Positions 35,968-47,257 of a DNA stretch of 64,000 bases are shown here, one piece after another. Source of the stretch: Platycarya strobilacea. Lineage: Eukaryota; Streptophyta; Magnoliopsida; Fagales; Juglandaceae. Where the stretch lies: contig CM072545.1 in the NCBI GenBank assembly GCA_036898215.1, forward strand, positions 16,181,140 through 16,245,139, in the 5' to 3' direction. Positions within the stretch are counted from its first letter, which is position 1. Each line of letters begins with the position of its first letter. The translations under genes and the position numbers were made by a program. The notes under the pieces are model-generated. The model had not been told where the DNA came from. It did not search any database and worked only from the letters and a program-made list of their open reading frames with translations.

Positions 35968-36225
35968 GTAATTCTATATACAACTGTAAGTCACTTTTAC
36001 TCACCAAATTTATGTTGCAGACAATAAGGCAAGTTTGTGTCAATAATAATTGCTTTTATTTGTTAAAAAAAAAAAACTATTGTTGCAAACAAAAGTGTAG
36101 GTAATAGTCTTTTTTATCAAAAAAAGTAATCTATTGTCATGTTTTTGTCTTTCCACAATTACTAATCTCTTTATATTAATGAAAACATTTTTTTTGACAA
36201 GTGAGTCTTGCAGTAATAACCGATG
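35968..36225. repeat. Possible MITE or element end next to the CACTA-like element
   Basis: It starts GAGTAATTCTATATACAACTG and includes ACTGTAAGTCACTT. Near the right side is AAGTGAGTCTTGCAGT, roughly its inverse complement. This is compatible with a small inverted-repeat element, but ends and duplication are unclear. Poly-T and poly-A runs occur near 36065 and 36120. Confidence 0.35.
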
Positions 36226-37522
36226 TACTACAAAAAAAATCATCATGTTGTAATGTTTTTAAGGTTGCCACAATTGAAATCGACGCATTGAATGGTTATA
36301 ACAGCAATTTTAATTTGGTAGCAGATTTCTTATAACTGGGCGCATTTAGTTTTTGCGACAACTTTAATAGCTATTTATGGTGCTTCCCTAATGCCGGAAA
36401 TAATCTTTTAAAAATAGACTCCCCCTATCGAATTCTCCCCGAAAACCTAATATCTCTCTCCCCCTCCGACGAATTCTCCCCCAAAACCTAATCTCTCTCT
36501 GATTGCACCACCCCTTCGTTGTTACTGTGCCGTCGTCATAGTCGTCTTGCTTAACAGGTAATGTCTATCTCATTTTTTCCCTCTTTGTTTGTCTCTCACT
36601 CTCTTGCTGGCTAATCTATGCTCTCCTTGTAAATATTCGTTTGTGATATGTGTTGGGAAGCATAATGTGTAAATTGGTGCTTAATTTGTAGTCTGATTAC
36701 TGCTTTGAGACGTTTGCAAAAGAAGGATTCAATGTCGAAGCTGCTTTCGTGTAATTGCCAAAAACACACTAATGAAGGAGCCTGAAGAAGAGTTATGAGT
36801 ATTTTATTCAATTAAAGTGCTAAATACTATCAATTTGATAACAAACTCTGATTTCATAGGCTAATTTATATAGACTGCTAGAAACCCTAACTGTGTGAAA
36901 TATGAAAAATTTATAACAAAAACCTGTATCTCCTATTATACAGGAAGTTGAATTTTACTTGCATGATTTTTTGAATGTCTCTCATCATTCTTATCGCTTA
37001 ACTAAGCATGTGCATGTGTGCAAACACAAGTGTGTTATGTGCATGTGTGGATTCAAGTGTCTATGCCTGCATGCCTTGATAAGATAGCAGGTTTTTTTTT
37101 CATTAATTCACTTTGTTGTTTATATCTCTAATCCTGAGTATGTTTTAGAACTAGTTAGATATATTCCATAATCAAATTATCAGGCATACATTCACTTGGT
37201 GATTGTCATATATGATTAAATCTTTGAGACTTGGACTATCCTTTTCTAATTTTTACTATTTTCATTTGTTTTACCATAGTTACACTAGTACATCAACAAA
37301 GATCTATTTAGTTAATTGGTATGGAGTTGTGTTGAGAGACTTAATTACAAGAGATTGGAGGCTAAGGTTCTCCCCGGCATTTTGCTTGGAAATGAAATAT
37401 CTATAAACCTGGATAACTTATGAAGAGCATAAAAGTTCTATTTTATTTATTTGAAATTCCCTTATCTTCATCGACAAATGTTGTGAGGCTTATCGTTACT
37501 AATAGTTTGATTTTGACATTAG

Positions 37523-39194
37523 GTGAGAGATTCTCAGAAATTGTTGGAAGTCCATATTACATGGCTCCCGAGGTGCTCAGGGAGAACTATGGGCTGAAGA
37601 TAGATATATGGAGTGCAGGAGTTATTCTCTATATTTTACTTTGTGGGGTTCCCCATTCTGGGCAGGTAATTATATTTATGGTAGCGCTCTTTCCGCCTAC
37701 CTTCCTCCCTCTGTATGCATGTTTTTATGTGTTTGGGGATGGTTGTCTATGCGTGTGTGTGCATGCAGCACACAATATTCATGAATCAAACCTTTGGGCC
37801 ATGGTTATTGACCTAAACACAATGTATTTCAAGTGCAGAGTCCGAACAAGGTGTTGCACAAGCCATTCTTCGTGGGCTAATAGATTTCAATCAGGATTCT
37901 TGGCCTAATTTTTTAGAGAGCGCTAAGATTCTGGTAAAGCAAATGTTGGAGCCAAACCCTAAACTTTGACTTACTGTGAAACAAGTGCTCGGTATTCTTC
38001 ATCTCTTTTGTGTTGATCATATTATTACATGATAAGGATTCATTACATGAAATTTGGTAAATACTTATAAAAAAAAATTCCATGACATTTGGCAAATGCA
38101 TCATAATCAAACTGTTTTTTTCTCATTTCAGCATGTTACTTTGATCCATGTCCATTCAGCAGTCCAGAACTTAAAAAATCTATGCTCATGCTATATATCT
38201 CTACTCTCATTAAATTAACAAAGGAAGCAAAGAACACAAACTAGAAGTTAATAGAAGGAACTCAACCACTTTTGCTAGAGCTTAAGTTTTGAAGAATTAA
38301 TATGAAAATAAGAGTCTCCCTATTTCTCATAAATCTCTATAGATGGGTGCTACGGAATATAAATAACCTTGTTGGTCATATTAATATATTTATTGTTTGT
38401 TATGTAACAAATCGACAATATTAGGTAGCTCGATGATGTATATCTATAAGACCATACAGTAGTTTGTGATAGCTATCTTGATAAGGTGATAGAAATTTGA
38501 GATTTTCAAGTCTCATTTTAAAAACTAGGAAAATATATCAGGAAAACTAGCTATAGATTAGAGTGGACTCTAATGTTTCGAAATCATGATGACTTTGGGC
38601 TGACTTTAGTTATGCTTGATTGATTTTGACACTGTGTCAAAACTACTTGACAATATTTTCTACAAATCATGAATGGTAAATTTCTTTGCAGAAAAGAAAC
38701 ACCCATTAGTCTTTTGGATGAAAAGCTATCATATATGGAATAAATATATTATAGACTTTTGGTTTTTGTCAGATATGAACATGTCTGATAAACATTGATT
38801 ATGTTTCACCCGTTGACTTTGTTTTATTTACAGAACATCCTTGGCTCCAAAATGCTAAAAGGGCTCCAAATGTTCTACTTGGAGACGCTGTCAAGTCAAG
38901 GCTTAAGCAGTTCTCAATAATAAACAGATTTAAAGAAAAGCCTGAGCGTTGGTTGACCATTTCTTCATACATGTTCTATGTTTCAGAGTGTTGTGTTGAC
39001 CAATTTACATTGTATGATGAAGCAGGTTATTGTTGATTTCTTATTCATTGAAGAAGTTGAAGACGTCAAAGAGATGTTTAAGAAAACGGACACTGATAAT
39101 GATGGTATTGTTTCAATTGAAGACTTGAAAGCTAGACATAAAAATTTTGGATCCCAACTTGCCGAGTCCAAAGTCCAGATGCTTATTGAAGCTG
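37523..39194 (+). pseudogene. Captured calcium-dependent protein kinase (CDPK) gene fragment
   Basis: Four to five exon pieces remain in order, with introns. (1) 37523-37666: GERFSEIVGSPYYMAPEVL, then YGLKIDIWSAGVILYILLCG, kinase subdomains VIII-IX; a one-base loss turns the VPPFWA motif into VPHSGQ. (2) 37842-37993: SEQGVAQAILRGLIDF and SAKILVKQMLEPNPKL-stop-LTVKQVL, subdomains X-XI; the stop sits where the family has Arg. (3) 38834-38960: EHPWLQNAKRAPNVLLGDAV and KSRLKQFS, the junction/autoinhibitory region. (4) about 39045-39194: EEVEDVKEMFKKTDTDNDGI and VSIEDLKA, an EF-hand loop with D-x-D-x-D. The N-lobe, catalytic loop and remaining EF-hands are absent. Kept introns indicate a genomic capture, not a retrocopy. 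Not functional as a kinase. Confidence 0.88.
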
Positions 39195-39389
39195 TGAGTT
39201 TAGTTGCTTCCAATTTTATGTTCGTTAATATCTCTTCATAACATCAAGGTGTAACTTCTAAAAATCAATATATATTACCACCCTTTTTTAGCCGTAGTTG
39301 CCTTGTTTAAGCAGGCTCAACATATTGTTAATATGATCATAGGGCCCATAATAATTGTTCGACCCCCTTCTATGCATCAGAAGCAAAAA

Positions 39390-39391
<2 letters not shown>

Positions 39392-39435
<44 letters not shown>

Positions 39436-39436
39436 T
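39392..39436. repeat. (TTA)15 microsatellite
   Basis: A 45-base uninterrupted TTA run inside the CACTA-like element, just downstream of the last CDPK piece. Confidence 0.92.
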
Positions 39437-40473
39437 TATGTTCAAGGGGCTGCTCTAATTCTTTAGCGGGTTTATATTATGTCTTTGATTGGTTTGGCTG
39501 CTTTTTGCTCTTTAACGTGGATAGGGATTCTATCATTTTGAATATAGAAAATGCACTTAAGGATTAGTTTGGTTTCTAAGCATTCCTCATCTGAATAGTT
39601 GATTTATAGAAGTGATCATACTTAGATATATGCTTGAGCTGGAACCTTGGACTCAATAGATTTTCCTTGTTCTATTTTTATCATGTTTGTAAAATTGACC
39701 AAAAGATAAGATGATAATTGCATTTCTTCATGTGGAAGTGGTGAATGTCATAAAATAGCCATTGTAAGGATTTGTTTGAATGATTGGGAATTCTTTTTGG
39801 TTTGCTCAGGAGTTGTGGAACATGAATTTATGTTTGAATGAACTAGAGTTATTTTGCTAACATTTGAGTTGGTGAAGGCAGTTTGTACAAATTTGTTTGA
39901 GATTGTTTTATGATTTTTTGTTAAATTTGGATCTTCATTGCTTCCATAATTATGTTTTAAGGTTTATATTATAAAATTATTTTCTACTTTCGAACTCATT
40001 CTCAATTCACCGATTCTAGATTCTAACTTTTTTTTTTAATTTTTTTTCTATTTGCGGCAACATATTGTGGCCACAAGTATTTTTTTTACCAATAATAGAT
40101 TATTTTTGGCAAAATTGTTTGTAGAAAAAGGAAATATTGACAAAAATTATTGTCACAAAATTTTTCGTGCATCAAATTTTTTTTCTTCTACCAAATAACA
40201 TATTTATAAAGGCTTTCAATGAATTGTGGGAACTATTTGAAGAGAAAAGCTATTATCGACAATCAATTTTGTCACAAATATTTTTTTACAGCAATTTTTA
40301 TTTGTAGTAGAAAATAAATATTGACAGAATTTCTTAATTCAAAAAATATTTTGTGGCAACATAACTTGCGGCAATTAAGTTTATTGTACACTACTCAATG
40401 ACCTGATAGCAGTATTTTTGTCAAGATTTTTTTTATTAGCAACATATGGAGTTGCTGCAATAGCTGTATTATT

Positions 40474-40850
40474 TGTTAGAAATCAACACACGCAAATGAA
40501 GAAGCTGGAGGCTTCTGGAAGGTGAAGGTAGGCACCGTCAGTAGCAGCTGGAAGGTAGGCACTGCCTGAAAATTCAAGAAAGTAGACCGCCGGAATTTCA
40601 CCGTCATTTACACGTTCACACTATTTCTTTCTCCTATAAATACATATAAGATTGTAATGAAAATGAGAGCTTGATGTGAGATCCGTTGGAGAGATTAGAA
40701 ACTGTGAGAGTTGAGAGAAACCATTGTAAATAATTGGTTTGTTATTTAATACAAATTCTCCTTTTTGTGTGTGTGGACGTAGGTTAAATTGGTTGAACCA
40801 CGTTAAATTCTAGTCTCTATATTATTTGTGAGTTTCCGCCGATCCCAACA
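40474..40850 (+). repeat. 5' LTR of copia B
   Basis: 377 bp. It contains TATAAATA at 40635-40642 (probable promoter) and the GTGGACGTAGG...GAACCACGTTAAATT phrase near its 3' end that recurs in other copia LTRs of this window. It ends CCCAACA. Confidence 0.95.
40635..40642 (+). promoter_or_regulatory. TATA box of the copia B LTR
   Basis: TATAAATA in CTCCTATAAATACA, about 160 bp into the LTR. The same word is at 45724-45731 in the 3' LTR. Confidence 0.7.
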
Positions 40851-40852
40851 AG

Positions 40853-40864
40853 TGGTATCAGAGC
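40853..40864 (+). promoter_or_regulatory. Primer-binding site of copia B
   Basis: TGGTATCAGAGC, complementary to initiator methionine tRNA, starts two bases after the LTR end. Confidence 0.92.
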
Positions 40865-41165
40865 CGGTAGGAGGTCGGATTTGTGAATTTTCGTGAGAGA
40901 CCCATTTTTAAACTTGATCGAAATCAAGTTTGGAGGATACCATTAGATTCCTCAGGTCAAGATGAAAATTCTGGTAAAATTTCATCTCGAACGGACATCG
41001 GGAGACGCCGCACGCGCCGACCCAGCTCCGGCAACGCGCCGGCCACTCACCTCACGCGCCCCACACGCGCGCCAGGAAGAAGATGAGCTCTGACCCGGAT
41101 TCTGGGTGATCCGACCTGGACCCATCACCGACCTGGTTCGCGACCCGCTCCAGCAACCCATCGGA

Positions 41166-41357
41166 TAAGGATTATTCCGTCGCCAGCAAGCATATTCCGT
41201 TGGCGACGAGCATATTCCGGTGACCGTGGGAATATGCCGTCGACCGTGATAATATTCCGGTGACCGAATATTCCGTTGCCGGAGAGAATATTCTGGTGGA
41301 CGGTGGGAATATTCCGGGAGACGAAGGAATATTCCAGTGACGTCAGAGAATATTTCG
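41166..41357 (+). repeat. 20-bp minisatellite of AATATTCCG units in the copia B leader
   Basis: Ten units with AATATTCC or close variants start at 41171, 41191, 41211, 41231, 41251, 41267, 41287, 41308, 41328 and 41349. Nearly all spacings are 20-21 bases. The spacers are GC-rich (GGTGACCGTGG and variants). The core GAATATTC is a perfect palindrome. The array lies between the primer-binding site and the gag start, where packaging and leader signals of retrotransposons reside. Confidence 0.85.
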
Positions 41358-41525
41358 TTTTTCTTATTTTCAGGTTTTCGGTGCAATTTTGATCGTTTTG
41401 AAAAGAGACAAGAGTCGTTTCCAAGGTTTTCCACCGTTCTGGACGCAACGGTGAACTCCGTTTGTTAAGATTCAACTTTGAACGTTGAAAAAAGGTCACT
41501 CAAATCAAAGATTAAAGCTGAACTG

Positions 41526-44500
41526 ATGGAGGACTCGGGAGCAGGTGTGATGATCAAGCTAACATCTAAAAATTACGCACTATGGAGACCTCGAATGGAA
41601 GATTTCCTAAATTGTAAAGATCTCTTTGATCTAATTGAAGAGAAAAGCGTAAAGCCAGATGATTTAGCGGAAAAAGACTGGCATAAGTTGAATAAGAAAA
41701 CTATTGGTCAGATCCGGCAGTGGATTGACCATAATGTTTTTCATCATGTTGCACAGGAAACGGATGCCTATCAGTTGTGGAAAAAGCTGAAAAACATGTA
41801 CCAGGCAAAAACTGCTCGGAACAAGGCATTACTAATGAGACGCCTTGTCAACTTGAAACTCAAAAGCGGCATCTCAGTGGCCGCACACACCAACGAGTTT
41901 CAGAATCTTGTAAATCAACTTGCATTTGTAGATTTTAAACTCGGAGATGAAGAGCAGTCTCTACTACTTCTCAGTTCCCTACAAGATAACTGGAAAACGC
42001 TAGTGGTCTCAATTAGTAATTCAGCTCCAGATGGAAAGCTCGTCATGTCAATGGTGATAGACGCCTTGTTTAATGAAGAGGCTAGACGAAAGGAGATTGG
42101 AAGAGACGAGACAGATGCCTTTGTAACAGAAGGAAGGCATCAGAGAAATAGTAGAGGTAGAAGTCGAGAAAGGAACAGAAGTCAAAGCAAAGGGAGATCC
42201 CAAAGTCGCGGTAAACAGCGAAAGAAGGGAAAATATTTTTATTGTGGTATTGAAGGCCACTTTAAAAGAGAATGCTGAAAGTTGCAGAAGGAGCAAGATC
42301 AGCCAAGCAATCAGTCAAAGCACAAAGAAGGCGAAGCTGCAGTGACGCTTTCTGGAGATTGTGTACTCATTTCCGCTGGTGAAGAATCTTGCTTGCACGT
42401 TTTAAGCGAGGAAGTCGAGTGGGTAATAGATACAGCAACATCCTATCAAGCCACTCCTTATAAGGATTTCTTCAGTACTTACAAGGCAGGAGACTTCGGT
42501 ACAGTCAGGATGGGAAATTCAAGTTTCTCAAAGATCGTGGGCATTGGAGATGTCAGAATAAAAATCAGTGTTGGCTGTACTATGATGATAAACGACGTTT
42601 GGCACGTACCCGATCTTCAACTCAACCTAATTTCTATAAGAACCCTTGATCAACAGGGTTACGAGTGAATCTTCAGCAACAATGCTTGGAAATTGAAGAA
42701 AGGAGCAATGGTCGTTGCACGGGGACATGTCTGTGACACTTTGTACAAATCAAGTGCTAAGATATGTGCAAACAGTCTCAATGTAGCTGAAGATGATACA
42801 TCACCAAACTTGTGGCATCGGAGACTTGGCCACATGGTAGAAAAATGGGTGTTTATGCTTGCAAAGAAAGCATTGATTACAGTAAACAAAGGTATTGCTC
42901 TCAATCCTTGTGAATGCTATTTATTTGGTAAACAGCATAGAGCTTCATTCCAGACATCTACTGAAAAAATATCAGAGTTATTGAACTTGGTACACTCTGA
43001 TGTTTGTGGTCCTTTTGAAGTTGAATCACTTAGAGGTAACAAATATTTTGTTACTTTTATTGATGATGCTTCACGAAAAGTGTGGGTGTATTTCCTAAAA
43101 AGGAAAGATCAAGTTTTTGAGCAATTCAAAAACTTCCATGCCATGGTAGAAAGAGAAATAGGCAAGAAGCTGAAATGCCTCTGGACAGACAATGGAGGTG
43201 AATACACTTCTCGAGAGTTCATAGAATACTGCTCCAGACATGGCATCAGACACGAGAAGACTGTCCCCTACACCCCACAACACAATGGTGTAGCAGAACG
43301 GATGAAGCGAACCATTGTGGAACGAACCAGATGCATGTTGAGTATGACAAATTTGCCTAAGCCATTCTGGGGTGAAGTAGTAAAAGCAGCCTGTTACCTG
43401 ATCAACAGAACACCGTCAGTTTCACTGCAGTTTGAAGCCCTAGAGATGGTGTGGTCAGGCCGCAAGATTTCATACTCTCATCTAAGAGTATTTGGGTGCA
43501 AAGCATTTGCACATGTATCCAAGGAGAAAAGACAGAAACTTGATGAAAAGTCTACTCCGTATTTTTTCATCGGCTATGGAGATGAAGAGTTTGGATACAA
43601 ATTATGGGATCCAAAAGCGAAGAAGGTCATCAAAAGCAGGGACGTAGTGTTCCATGAAGACCAGATGTTTGGATCAGAACAAATAACTCCAAGTGCTCCA
43701 GAACCAGCTCCGAGTTCACTACCACTTCAGTCTGTTTCAAACACTGAAAATAGATAGGAAGTTTCCCCAGAAGAAGAAGAGGATACTGACAACGGAGAAA
43801 CCACTACTGAGTAGGAGGAGCAGTTGCCTTCTCCATCAGAAACTGCAGAGTTTCCATAGTTGTCAGGTGATCAACCTCAGCAGGATAGATCCTTTAGAGG
43901 GCGATTGTTGATTCCGTCACAAAGATATCCAGAATTAGATTATATTCTTCTTACAGATGAGGGGGAGCCAGAAAACTTCCAGGAGGCAATATCTCATCCA
44001 GATAGCAACAAATGGATGTAGGCTATGCAGGATGAGATGAACTCGTTACAGAAGAATCAGACTTATGAGCTGATGGAACTTCCAAACAATAAGAGAGCAC
44101 TGAGAAACAAATGGGTGTTCAAACTGAAAAATGATGGCAAGCAGGTGAAGCACAAAGCTCGCTTGGTCGTCAAAGGATTCCAGCAGAAGAAATGAATCGA
44201 CTTTGATGAGGTATTTTCACCTATTGTGAAGATTACTTCAATTCGAGTGGTACTCGGATTGGTGGAAAGTCTTGACTTGGAGCTTGAACAGATGGATGTG
44301 AAGACAGCATTTCTTCACAGCAACCTTGATGAGGAGATTTACATGGAACAACCAGAAGGCTTCCAAGTTCCTAGAAAGGAACATTTGGTCTGCAAGTTGG
44401 AAAAGAGTCTTTACGATTTGAAGCAAGCTCCCAGACAGTGGTATAAGAAGTTTGACTCATTCATGATGAGTCATGACTACAAGAAAACTGCTGCAGATCA

Positions 44501-45521
44501 GTGCGTTTACATCCAGAGATTTTCAGAAGGTGACTTCGTTATGTTACTGCTCTATGTTGACGACATGCTGATTATTGGAAAAGATCCATCCATTATCAGG
44601 AAGCTAAAAAAGGATCTCTCCAAAGTCTTTGAGATGAAAGACTTAGGACCTACCCAGCAGATTTTGGGTATGAGGATCACTCGTGACAGGAAGAAAAATA
44701 AGCTATGGCTGTCACATGAAAAGTATGTTGAACAAATACTAAGAAGGTTCAACATGGAGAAAGCAAAGCCAGTCAGTACTCCACTGGCTAATCACTTCAA
44801 ATTGAGCAAAAACTCATATCCCTCATCACCAGAAAAGGTTCAAGAAATGGCTACAGTACCGTACTCCTCAGCAGTAGGAAGTTTAATGTACGCTATGGTT
44901 TGTACCAGACCTGACATCGCTCACGCTGTTGGAGTTGTGAGCCATTTTCTTTCAAATCCAAGGAAAGAACACTGGAAAGCAGTACAGTGGATTCTCAGGT
45001 ACCTTAAAGGTACATCAAAGTTGTGCTTGTGCTACGGGGGAGTTAACCCAGTCTTGGATGGCTATACAGATGCTGATATGGCAGGTGATCTTGATGGGAG
45101 AAAATCTACATCAGGATATATTTACACATTTGCAGGTGGAGCTATATCATGACAGTCCAAACTGCAGAAATGTGTGGTTTTATCTACAACAGAAACAGAG
45201 TATATTGCTATAGCAGAAGCAGGTAAAGAAATGTTGTGGCTAAAGCGGTTCCTCCAAGAAATGGGAGTCAGTCAAAAAGAGTACAGAATCTATTGTGATA
45301 GTCAAAGTGCTCTTGATCTGAGTAAAAACTCGATGTACCACTCCCGAACAAAGCACATCGATATTCAGTATCACTAGATACGTGAAGTAATGGAGCAACA
45401 TCTGTTGAAACTTGTAAAGATTCATACAAAGGAGAATCCAGCGGACATGCTAACAAAGGTAGTCACATATGAAAAACTTGAGCTATATAGAAACATAGCC
45501 AGGTTAAGTACCTTGAACTAA
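41526..45521 (+). pseudogene. gag-pol of copia B, one frame with nine internal stops
   Basis: A single reading frame runs from ATG 41526 to TAA 45519-45521 without a frameshift. Gag carries LTSKNYALWRPRMEDFL and the knuckle CGIEGHFKREC, with Tyr in place of its first Cys. Protease reads WVIDTATSYQATP, with the usual D-S/T-G changed to D-T-A. Integrase has WHRRLGH, HSDVCGPF, FIDDASRKVW, WTDNGGEY and HNGVAERMKRTI. RT has MDVKTAFLHSNLDEEIYM and YVDD (44553-44564). RNase H has TDADMAGDLDGRKSTSGY and CDSQSALDLSKN. Internal stops are at 42276, 42666, 43755, 43812, 43857, 44019, 44193, 45150 and 45375. Several sit where the family has Trp or Gln. Inactive, yet its structure is fully preserved. Confidence 0.93.
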
Positions 45522-45562
45522 AATATGCCAGGATATCCTCCGTTTGGTGTTGAGGGGGAGAT

Positions 45563-45933
45563 TGTTAGAAATCAACACACGCAAATGAAGAAGCTGGAGG
45601 CTTCTGGAAGGTGAAGGTAGGCACCGTCAGTAGCAGCTAGAAGGTAGGCGCCGCCTGAAAATTCAAGAAAGTAGGCCGCCGGAATTCCACCGTCATTTAC
45701 ACGTTTAAACTATTTCTTTCTCCTATAAATACATGTAAGATTGTAATGAGAAGGAGAGGTGAGATCCGTTGGAGAGATTAGAAGCTGTGAGAATTGAAAG
45801 AAATCATTGTAAATAATTGGTTTGTTGTTTAATACAAATTCTTCTCTTTGTGTGTGTGGACGTAGGCTAAATTGACCGAACCACGTTAAATTCTGGTCTC
45901 CATATTATTTGTGAGCTTCTGCCGATCCCAACA
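45563..45933 (+). repeat. 3' LTR of copia B
   Basis: 371 bp, preceded by GTTGAGGGGGAGAT, the polypurine tract typical of Tork-type copia elements. It ends CCCAACA and is followed by the TTATT duplication. Confidence 0.95.
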
Positions 45934-46152
45934 TTATTTTGTGAAAAATTGGACTTTTGTCGAAATAAGCTTAAATTGGAATTTTATTATCTACAATCGC
46001 GTGGCCAAAAAATTTTTTCAGTATTAATTATTGACTGACAATTTTTTATGCTTATTACGGCAAAAGTCATTGTGGCAAAAAGTTCTTTTTGTTGTAGTAA
46101 CACTTACGCGATAATGTCTTAATTCACAATTGCATATATATTTTCTCTTATA

Positions 46153-46320
46153 GATTATAGGCCCCTATGCTATTCTTGAGATTGCACTAGTCATTCTTCC
46201 TTGAAGTAATCTTCTTGAGTTAATAAATCTGCATCAAAGTTTACAATTTTGAGGAGCAAACCCACAGTGGGACTGCCGTGGTAATATTTTAACGAAATCA
46301 TAGTAAGTTAAAATCGAAGT
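46153..46320. repeat. Repeat R, copy 2, right part, with CACTA empty site
   Basis: From ATTATAGGCCCCTATGCTAT to about 46320 the sequence matches 17187-17223 joined to 21386-21510. At about 46190 the words GTCATTCTTCC run without interruption, which is the unoccupied version of the CACTA insertion site at 17224. Confidence 0.8.
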
Positions 46321-46456
46321 GATTCCCTACAACATGACACGTAATGGTTATGTCTAACGCGCCTTAATCATGGTAGTAAGCCTTCCCTATAAATATAACA
46401 AAAAAAATTAATAGGTTGCCTATATTAAGGAGCTGGGTGCATTGCTTACTAACTCT

Positions 46457-46528
46457 GAAGTAAGATTATTGTCCATTTGTGTTATCTCCACAGAAGTAAG
46501 ATTATTGTCCATTTGTGTTATCTCCACA
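46457..46528. repeat. Perfect 36-bp tandem duplication
   Basis: Two directly adjacent identical copies (46457-46492 and 46493-46528) begin GAAGTAAGATTATTGTCC and end TTATCTCCACA. Identity suggests a recent duplication. The surrounding 46321-47250 is AT-rich with no gene; a promoter of the first ankyrin locus would lie here. Confidence 0.9.
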
Positions 46529-47257
46529 CCAGTTATTGATACTAAAATATTTTGTAGTTCTTGCCGTCCGTACTAATTAAGTAATTTACTTGTGTTTCTA
46601 TATCTCTCAGTTAACGTTTATAACTTCTGCTTGCTCTGAGATGATCGTTTTAATATTTCTAATTGATTCCATGGGTATGTTTTAGTTTGAGTTAATTGTT
46701 TTAATTAGAACCAGCTAGATTTTTACATTTTTATAATTAGAGAGATTATATTTTTTATTTTTAAAAAATTAATATATAAATTTTAAAAAATTCGCAATTC
46801 GATATATTTGTTAATTTTCCATTATATATATAAACGGTCTTTTAGAAAATGATCAAGTCGAATAACTTCATTATGATTTAAGTGAACGAAAATGACTCCA
46901 AAGATCTTTACTAACGTCATTATTATGATGTTGGACTTCCCTTTCAGACGAGTCGTGAAAGCGTACTTCTATCGAGAAGTTCTATTGAAAAGGGCTTCAA
47001 ATATGAGAAATATAAACAGTACACGACTTGAATATTATAGTAATTATTGAAAATTTAATTTTGATGGAAAATGTAAATAGGAATAATTATTATAGCACCT
47101 ACCTCTCACTTCTATCTCTCTACTCTCTCACATTCAAGGCTCTCAAATCAAAATAATAATATAGGATTTTCTAGAGTACTGATGTATATGTTGCTTTGCA
47201 TTGAGGCCTTTGCAGCTACTAATCACGATCATGCGGCATAAAATCGCTATCACTGGA

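Larger units (their letters stand above)
40474..45933 (+). mobile_element. Ty1/copia retrotransposon B (Tork/TNT1-type)
   Basis: LTRs at 40474-40850 and 45563-45933 start TGTTAGAAATCAAC and end CGATCCCAACA. TTATT flanks the element on both sides (40469-40473 and 45934-45938). The order is LTR, primer-binding site, 20-bp minisatellite leader, gag-pol, G-rich polypurine tract, LTR. The LTRs are almost the same over 371-377 bp, with one short indel near 40670, so insertion was fairly recent. It is inserted in the CACTA-like element. Confidence 0.96.
36226..46099. mobile_element. CACTA-like element with captured CDPK fragment and nested copia B
   Basis: The left end TACTACAAAAAAAATC and right end TTTTTGTTGTAGTA are near inverse complements of CACTA type (CACTACAA with first base T). 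Subterminal regions carry repeated TTGCGGCAA, TTGTGGC and TTTTGTCACAA words on both sides of copia B (40050-40440 and 45945-46095), as in CACTA elements. Excluding copia B it is about 4.4 kb. No transposase ORF was found. It holds intron-containing pieces of a calcium-dependent protein kinase gene. A 3-bp duplication was not found (flanks ATG and ACA), so the exact ends are less certain than for the element at 17224. Confidence 0.65.
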
